Assembly (NCBI GenBank): GCA_933822405.4
Contig: CAKOGP040001959.1
Coordinates: 1-12,517, forward strand
Direction of reading: 5' to 3'
Length of the DNA stretch: 12,517 nt
Source of the DNA: Cylindrotheca closterium
Lineage: Eukaryota; Bacillariophyta; Bacillariophyceae; Bacillariales; Bacillariaceae
In this document: positions 8,734 through 12,517 of the stretch, one piece after another
Layout of the letters: every line of letters starts with the position of its first letter
Numbering within the stretch: position 1 is the first letter of the stretch
Translations under genes and position numbers: made by a program
Notes under the pieces: model-generated
What the model saw: only the letters and a program-made list of their open reading frames with translations
The model's database searches: none
Told to the model about the DNA's origin: nothing

Positions 8734-9062
8734 TACGGTCGATGATCTTCGCTTTGCAGCTTGTTTTATGACAAACAGTCGAAAATTTCTCGTGCACGCA
8801 AAAGGAGTTCGGAATATTTTTAAAATACGGTTTCATTAAGGAATGTTTGTATTCCATTTTTTGTATTCCAACGATGGCCATCCAAATTTCCATCCATTAC
8901 ACTTCAACCACATTAAATCAAACACAGCAACTGTCAAACATTCTGCTGAACCCTTGGACATTATCTAGGCTACTTTGCACGAAGGAATCATCCCTGGGCA
9001 CCCACATATTTGAACTTGTGGCGTCACTGCGAAGCGGGAGGGAACAGTGACGAAACAAAATC
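8734..9062. promoter_or_regulatory. Divergent intergenic region CSN6/MYND gene
   Basis: 329 bp between two divergent start codons, presumably holding both promoters. TTTGTATTCCA is repeated directly at 8846-8856 and 8860-8870, 14 bp apart. No other clear motif or gene was found; the minus-strand frame that crosses it (8893-8510) runs through the CSN6 intron and is not coding. Confidence 0.45.
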
Positions 9063-9824
9063 ATGTCATCAACCCCCAGCAAACAAGACGCTTCCATTGA
9101 TGATCAAATAGATAACCCATTGGCAAAAAGTCCAAACATTGTGGATTGGGTTCAATCGTTAGACCTAGGCTACGATGAACCAACTCGGTCAGCTGCAATT
9201 TGCTTTTACTGTGGTAAATCCTCACCCTCGTCGAGGTGTGGAAAGTGTGGAATAGCCTTTTACTGCAATCGCGAGTGTCAAACGATCGACTGGAAAAACG
9301 GACGCCACAAGCATGCCTGTGCTTCTTATATCCGTTTGTCCTCGTTGCTGGGCGGGAATGATAGGGAAAGTACACAGACGACGGTTCGGAACGAGATATT
9401 TGGACGAATTCGATTCTACGCATGCCCATATGCTGTGTTCAAGACCCAAGAACTGGGGAAAGGGTTCTTGTTCATTCAAAGCAATTGTACACTAGCAGAA
9501 CTATCCCTTACGATCCCAAAAGATACCACTGGGCGGGTGGTTGAAAGATCAATCCTTATGCATTTCTTGACACTGGGAGAGTTTGATGCAGACGTCATTT
9601 CTGATGACTTTGAAATGGCAGTCACACGAACCAAGCTGCAAGAACTTGTGAATATGTACAATCCTGAAAAAGAAGTAGTGCTATTGCTACGACTCCGGTG
9701 CGGTCATGTGTCTCTTGGTAATGGGGTCTTAGTTCCAGACTATCAAATTTGCAAGAATCTGGGAGTTGATTACTACGCTGAAAGTACTGCCGAAGCCGTC
9801 CAGCTTAATCTTGATGACCTCTAG
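9063..9824 (+). CDS. MYND zinc-finger protein
   Basis: Single exon, 253 residues, from the first ATG. Residues 47-86 form a complete MYND zinc finger: Cys47, Cys50, Cys59, Cys62, Cys68, Cys72, His82 and Cys86 have the expected C-x2-C, C-x2-C, C-x5-C-x3-C, H-x3-C layout with the typical FYCNRECQ stretch. MYND fingers bind proline-containing peptides in partner proteins and occur in chromatin and adaptor proteins. Residues about 90-253 contain no domain I recognise (no SET motifs); they look folded, with alternating hydrophobic stretches such as KEVVLLLRLRCGHVSLGNG. The specific function is therefore unknown. Nothing links it to its neighbours beyond position; the next gene, on the same strand, starts 382 bp after its stop. 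Confidence 0.88.
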   Translation: MSSTPSKQDASIDDQIDNPLAKSPNIVDWVQSLDLGYDEPTRSAAICFYCGKSSPSSRCGKCGIAFYCNRECQTIDWKNGRHKHACASYIRLSSLLGGNDRESTQTTVRNEIFGRIRFYACPYAVFKTQELGKGFLFIQSNCTLAELSLTIPKDTTGRVVERSILMHFLTLGEFDADVISDDFEMAVTRTKLQELVNMYNPEKEVVLLLRLRCGHVSLGNGVLVPDYQICKNLGVDYYAESTAEAVQLNLDDL

Positions 9825-9835
9825 GTCTCTATATT

Positions 9836-9893
9836 GCCAGAAGTTATTCAAGTACTTTACAGTGGCCAGAAGTTATTCAAGTACAGTACAGTG
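9836..9893. repeat. 29-bp tandem direct repeat in the 3' UTR of the MYND gene
   Basis: GCCAGAAGTTATTCAAGTAC followed by a nine-base tail occurs at 9836-9864 and again, directly abutting, at 9865-9893. The two units differ at only two adjacent positions (TT versus AG). It starts 12 bp after the stop codon. Confidence 0.9.
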
Positions 9894-9894
9894 G

Positions 9895-9913
9895 GTATTT
9901 TTTATTAAAATAC
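9895..9913. other. AT-rich inverted repeat downstream of the MYND gene
   Basis: GTATTTT and AAAATAC form a 7-bp stem around a 5-base loop, directly after the tandem repeat. It could be a 3' UTR hairpin or part of a cleavage/polyadenylation region. In a eukaryote it should not be read as a bacterial-style terminator. Confidence 0.4.
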
Positions 9914-10206
9914 TTGAACCACCGTTTTTAATCAAAGGAATCAAATAATTCCGATCCAACCGATCCAATCACTGAGCAAGCCTTTCCGTTGTGTAATTTT
10001 ATGTGCATAGAAAGTGTTCGTTGAAAAAAGAGAGGATCCTATGATATCGGCAGTTTCCAAATTTCCCGCGCCAAATGGTTTTTACTATCGGTTTTCTGAT
10101 TCTTTTTCTGTGACAGCGGGACTGATGGATTGATTCATTCATTCTTCATCGGAAATCGAAATCGTTGGATTCTTGTATTCGTTGCGATAGTTGTTGAAAC
10201 GCCAAA
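9914..10206. other. Upstream region of the second DUF6824 gene
   Basis: Intergenic, with no ORF of note. It includes a short direct repeat of CCGATCCAA (9952-9960 and 9961-9969, with the neighbouring bases), the E2F-type dyad described separately, and a T-rich stretch around 10077-10110 that may be core promoter or 5' UTR. No TATA box is obvious. Confidence 0.4.
10062..10075. promoter_or_regulatory. Double E2F/DP-type site (TTTCCCGCGCCAAA)
   Basis: The 14-mer holds two overlapping E2F consensus sites (TTTSSCGC) facing each other: TTTCCCGC on the plus strand (10062-10069) and TTTGGCGC on the minus strand (10075-10068). It lies 132 bp upstream of the ATG at 10207. E2F/DP factors are conserved across eukaryotes including diatoms and act at G1/S. 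The match is exact in both directions, but binding is inferred. Confidence 0.6.
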
Positions 10207-12348
10207 ATGCAACGACCTAGGGATGTGCTGACTCTGCCGGAAGAACAGAAAATGATCGACATCAAGCAACCACATCACAACGACGTTTTATGTGGGAGAG
10301 GCGTGACAACCAATAGACACCCTGGAAACGAGAGCTTCCGTGCTCTTGTTGGAGTGAATAAGGTACGCAATGTTGTCAGGAAACGACAGTGTAAGTTGCA
10401 ATTCACCTAATCCCCTATTTTTGAACTTTGATTGCCAGGAGGTTTATGTCAGCTCTTCTAAGAAACAAAAAATGGCTATATCAAGATCCATTGTGGAAGC
10501 TGTTTCGCTGTTGACACCACCGGGGAGGTAAGGAATCGTGTTCGATTGAAACAATTGTCTAGGCTCTTGTCGGCTTGAAACTGCTTGACTCTCCCCTAAC
10601 GATGTTTGCGTTTGCTTTGTTGGAGAAAGGTTCCTGGAAAAAAATCCTCAAACTAGTTTGTGGTCTGATATCGGACACAAAAAAGCAGTAGAAAAGACGA
10701 GTCAAGCACTCCGGGACGGAGCCGCTAGTTTGCGGAAGCAGCTGTCGGCAGACTTGGGTGATCCCGATTTCTTAAATGTTGTTTTCGATATGGATGTTGT
10801 AGAGAAGGAGCAGAATATTCATCAAGTTGGATCGAATGAAGCAAAGAAGCGGAATTCTGGTGACAAAATAAAATCAAAAGGCAAGGAGAACAACAAGTCA
10901 AAAGGGATCGATAAAACCAGAGCCGTCAAGGTGAGTCAGGAACAACAACATTTGCGTTGGTTAAGGCGATTCATGTTCAACCTGACATTATTTGGATTCA
11001 GTCGAGGCCAACAGTGGTGAAGAAAGGGCACCGTAGGGCAAATTCAAATCCAAGTCTTCGCAATCATTGTAGAGGGAAAGTGGCGAGAGGAGATCATGAT
11101 GCGGATGTTATGGTTTCCACCTTTTCCTCGGCGCAGTCATACGCCCCGCCGTTGTCCCCTTGTTCGACTCCTGTCCGTCAGCAGATACCATATCCAAGTA
11201 CACCACAAACCTGGAGTGGCAGAGCTGCTCTTTCTGAGAGTGACAACCTTGATGGCTTACCGGAATATCATCCTCATTCTCATCATGATCATCATGATCA
11301 TCATGAAACCTATTGCTATCAAGATAGGCGTTCTCTGGATTTCCCGTATAGGTATCCCGACACTCCAAAAGGCTGGTCCGGCGAGCAGTGGGGCACATCT
11401 GATTTTCGCCCTTCGCCACATTCTCCACTTGTAAAGTATCCGTTATCTGCACCTGCAACTTGCCACTCATGGTCTCCAACCGAGGCTTATCGCCATCCAC
11501 CGAGCGGTGCGCTTCCGGCAGGACGACATCAATTCTCACCAGCAGGTTACCGTTCCCAAGCACACCCTGCTGACTGGGCACCGCGTATGATACCTCGAAG
11601 GTCAGAATACCACCATTCGCCACAGCTTCATCCCAACAATCATATATTTCATCCAATGGCTGCGCAAAATGGGTGGCATCGATCGCCATACATTAATCGC
11701 GGACGTGTGCCATGCCATGAATATGACTTCCCTGATTCGAACAGTGGCTTGTCGGTACCAGCTCTAGGCGGAGAAGCCGGCGATCCAATGCCTACTGGTA
11801 CGCGGGTTCTGTTGGCTCCTCGAGGCCGCCGCCAAATCGAAAATACTCCAAGATCTCCGAAATATCAGGCCTCTGACTTTGCACCACCCCCACCATCTCC
11901 TAGACTGTCACGAGAGGCGATGCCGGTTGAGAGAAAGACAGTCCAAAGCATGCATAGAGAATCCAAGAGAAATGACTCAGGACGAGCGTTCAGAGAAACC
12001 CAAGGTTCACCAACAGGTGAAGAGAAGAAGACTGATGATAGCAAACTTAGTTCCACAGATCCCTCACACCCAAAACAAGACGAGATTTTCTTGCCTTTGG
12101 CTTTTTCACTCAAGCCACGTCGATGCGGACCGTATTCGCAGTGCAATGAAGAGGAACCGAAGAAAACCAATTCTCCGAAAATAGAACCGTTGGAAACACC
12201 AAGCGCAGACGAATTCATCAAGAAGGCGAGAGACGATGACATTGTGATGTCGCCAGTTCGAGAGAACCCGAAAAGCTTGATGGAAGTTCCTGAAAACATC
12301 CTTACTTTGCCAATATCACCTTTTGGACCTAATGACGACCCCAGCTAA
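10207..12348 (+). CDS. DUF6824-domain protein, four-exon copy
   Basis: Exons 10207-10362, 10439-10527, 10630-10930 and 11002-12348 give 630 residues. Introns are 76, 102 and 71 bp with phases 0, 2 and 0. Donors are GTACGC, GTAAGG and GTGAGT; acceptors are CCAG, AAAG (pyrimidine-poor) and TTCAG. Splicing rebuilds the domain at residues 21-111: NDVLCGRG..TNRHPGN, then NK-EVYV, KKQKM, PPG-R-FLEK, LW..IG and EKTSQALR. It aligns without gaps to the copy at 1834-3459 (50 of 91 identical). A Lys-rich linker (about 150-190) could be a nuclear signal. The long tail is Pro/Ser/His-rich with more than ten Ser-Pro/Thr-Pro sites (STPVRQ, DTPKGW, NTPRSPK, MSPVRE, LPISPFG) and a His/Asp run. The domain's function is unknown to me; a nuclear regulator is inference. 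The third junction is in the non-conserved linker and rests on splice signals and phase alone. Confidence 0.87.
11281..11306 (+). repeat. 9-bp microsatellite coding an HHD repeat
   Basis: CATCATGAT is repeated nearly three times within the last exon of the second DUF6824 gene. It encodes HHDHHDHHE, extended on the left by HSH. The nine-base period keeps the frame whatever the copy number. Confidence 0.85.
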
Positions 12349-12517
12349 AGTAATACAAAACGAAAACACCTACTGCAGATTAGCATGAAGACTGTTAGAT
12401 AATAAAAGACCCTACGATACTCTGAGACGATCAGTCTTCAGTTGTTCGGCGTAACGTAGTCCTAATACTATGAACCTTAAAGTCGTTAATAAAACTTGCT
12501 TTAGTTGGGATAAGAGT
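12349..12517 (+). other. 3' flank of the second DUF6824 gene
   Basis: No gene. AATAAA occurs at 12401-12406 (53 bp after the stop) and at 12488-12493; either may serve as a polyadenylation signal, though diatom signals are weakly conserved. Confidence 0.4.

Noticed and set aside
8510..8893. 127-codon minus-strand frame overlapping the CSN6 start
   Set aside because: It crosses the CSN6 first exon in a different frame and the CSN6 intron; the spliced CSN6 model explains the conserved sequence.
9895..9913. Bacterial-type rho-independent terminator
   Set aside because: The stem is AT-only at its core and the window is clearly eukaryotic, with spliced genes.
10363..10410. Stop shortly after exon 1 of the second DUF6824 gene, suggesting a truncated pseudogene
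   Set aside because: The stop is inside an intron with good GT/AG ends; splicing restores the full conserved domain in phase.
11108..11689. Long minus-strand open frame (193 codons) antisense to the last exon of the second DUF6824 gene
   Set aside because: It lies wholly inside a supported coding exon, has no recognisable domain, and its openness follows from the codon bias of the opposite strand.
11865..12299. 144-codon minus-strand frame, Ser-rich
   Set aside because: Shadow of the plus-strand Ser/Pro-rich tail.
1..12517. CRISPR array, prophage or bacterial operon
   Set aside because: No regularly spaced repeats with unique spacers; genes are on alternating strands with spliceosomal introns and eukaryote-only families.

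Overview
The window looks like nuclear DNA of a diatom or close stramenopile relative. Evidence: compact eukaryotic genes on both strands, short introns (67-154 bp) with GT..AG ends, and two proteins carrying the 'DVLCGRG..NRH.GN' domain that I recognise as the stramenopile/diatom family Pfam calls DUF6824 (name from memory). There is also a retroelement-type ORF of the kind common in diatom genomes. I cannot name the species.

Layout. (1) 1-391: the 5' part of a leftward ORF running off the window edge. It looks like a reverse transcriptase, with a DDDVSGAF motif-A-like stretch. (2) 392-1833: about 1.4 kb with no confident gene. It holds an AT-rich stretch that could be an intron of the retroelement ORF, a tandem duplication of a ~182 bp hairpin-rich unit, three short perfect inverted repeats, and the upstream region of the next gene. 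(3) 1834-3459: an intronless DUF6824 gene. (4) 3643-6720, minus: a two-exon transportin (importin beta-2). (5) 6940-7441, plus: a two-exon QCR7 subunit of mitochondrial complex III, divergent from transportin across 219 bp. (6) 7719-8733, minus: COP9 signalosome subunit 6, whose short first exon completes the MPN domain start. (7) 9063-9824, plus: a MYND zinc-finger protein, divergent from CSN6. (8) 10207-12348, plus: a second DUF6824 gene, rebuilt here from four exons.

The genes in the middle are ordinary housekeeping genes: nuclear import, respiration, cullin deneddylation. The most interesting feature is the pair of DUF6824 genes on either side of them. Their domains align without gaps over 91 residues, with 50 identical. 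Both have long disordered tails full of Ser-Pro/Thr-Pro sites. Upstream of one is a perfect double E2F-type site; upstream of the other are three copies of a MYB/MSA-like CAACGGAAA motif. This suggests, by inference only, a family of cell-cycle-linked regulators. The intronless copy lies near a reverse-transcriptase ORF, and the other has two introns inside the same domain.

Exon boundaries were placed by hand from GT/AG sites, reading phase and protein-family continuity. They are predictions, without transcript support.
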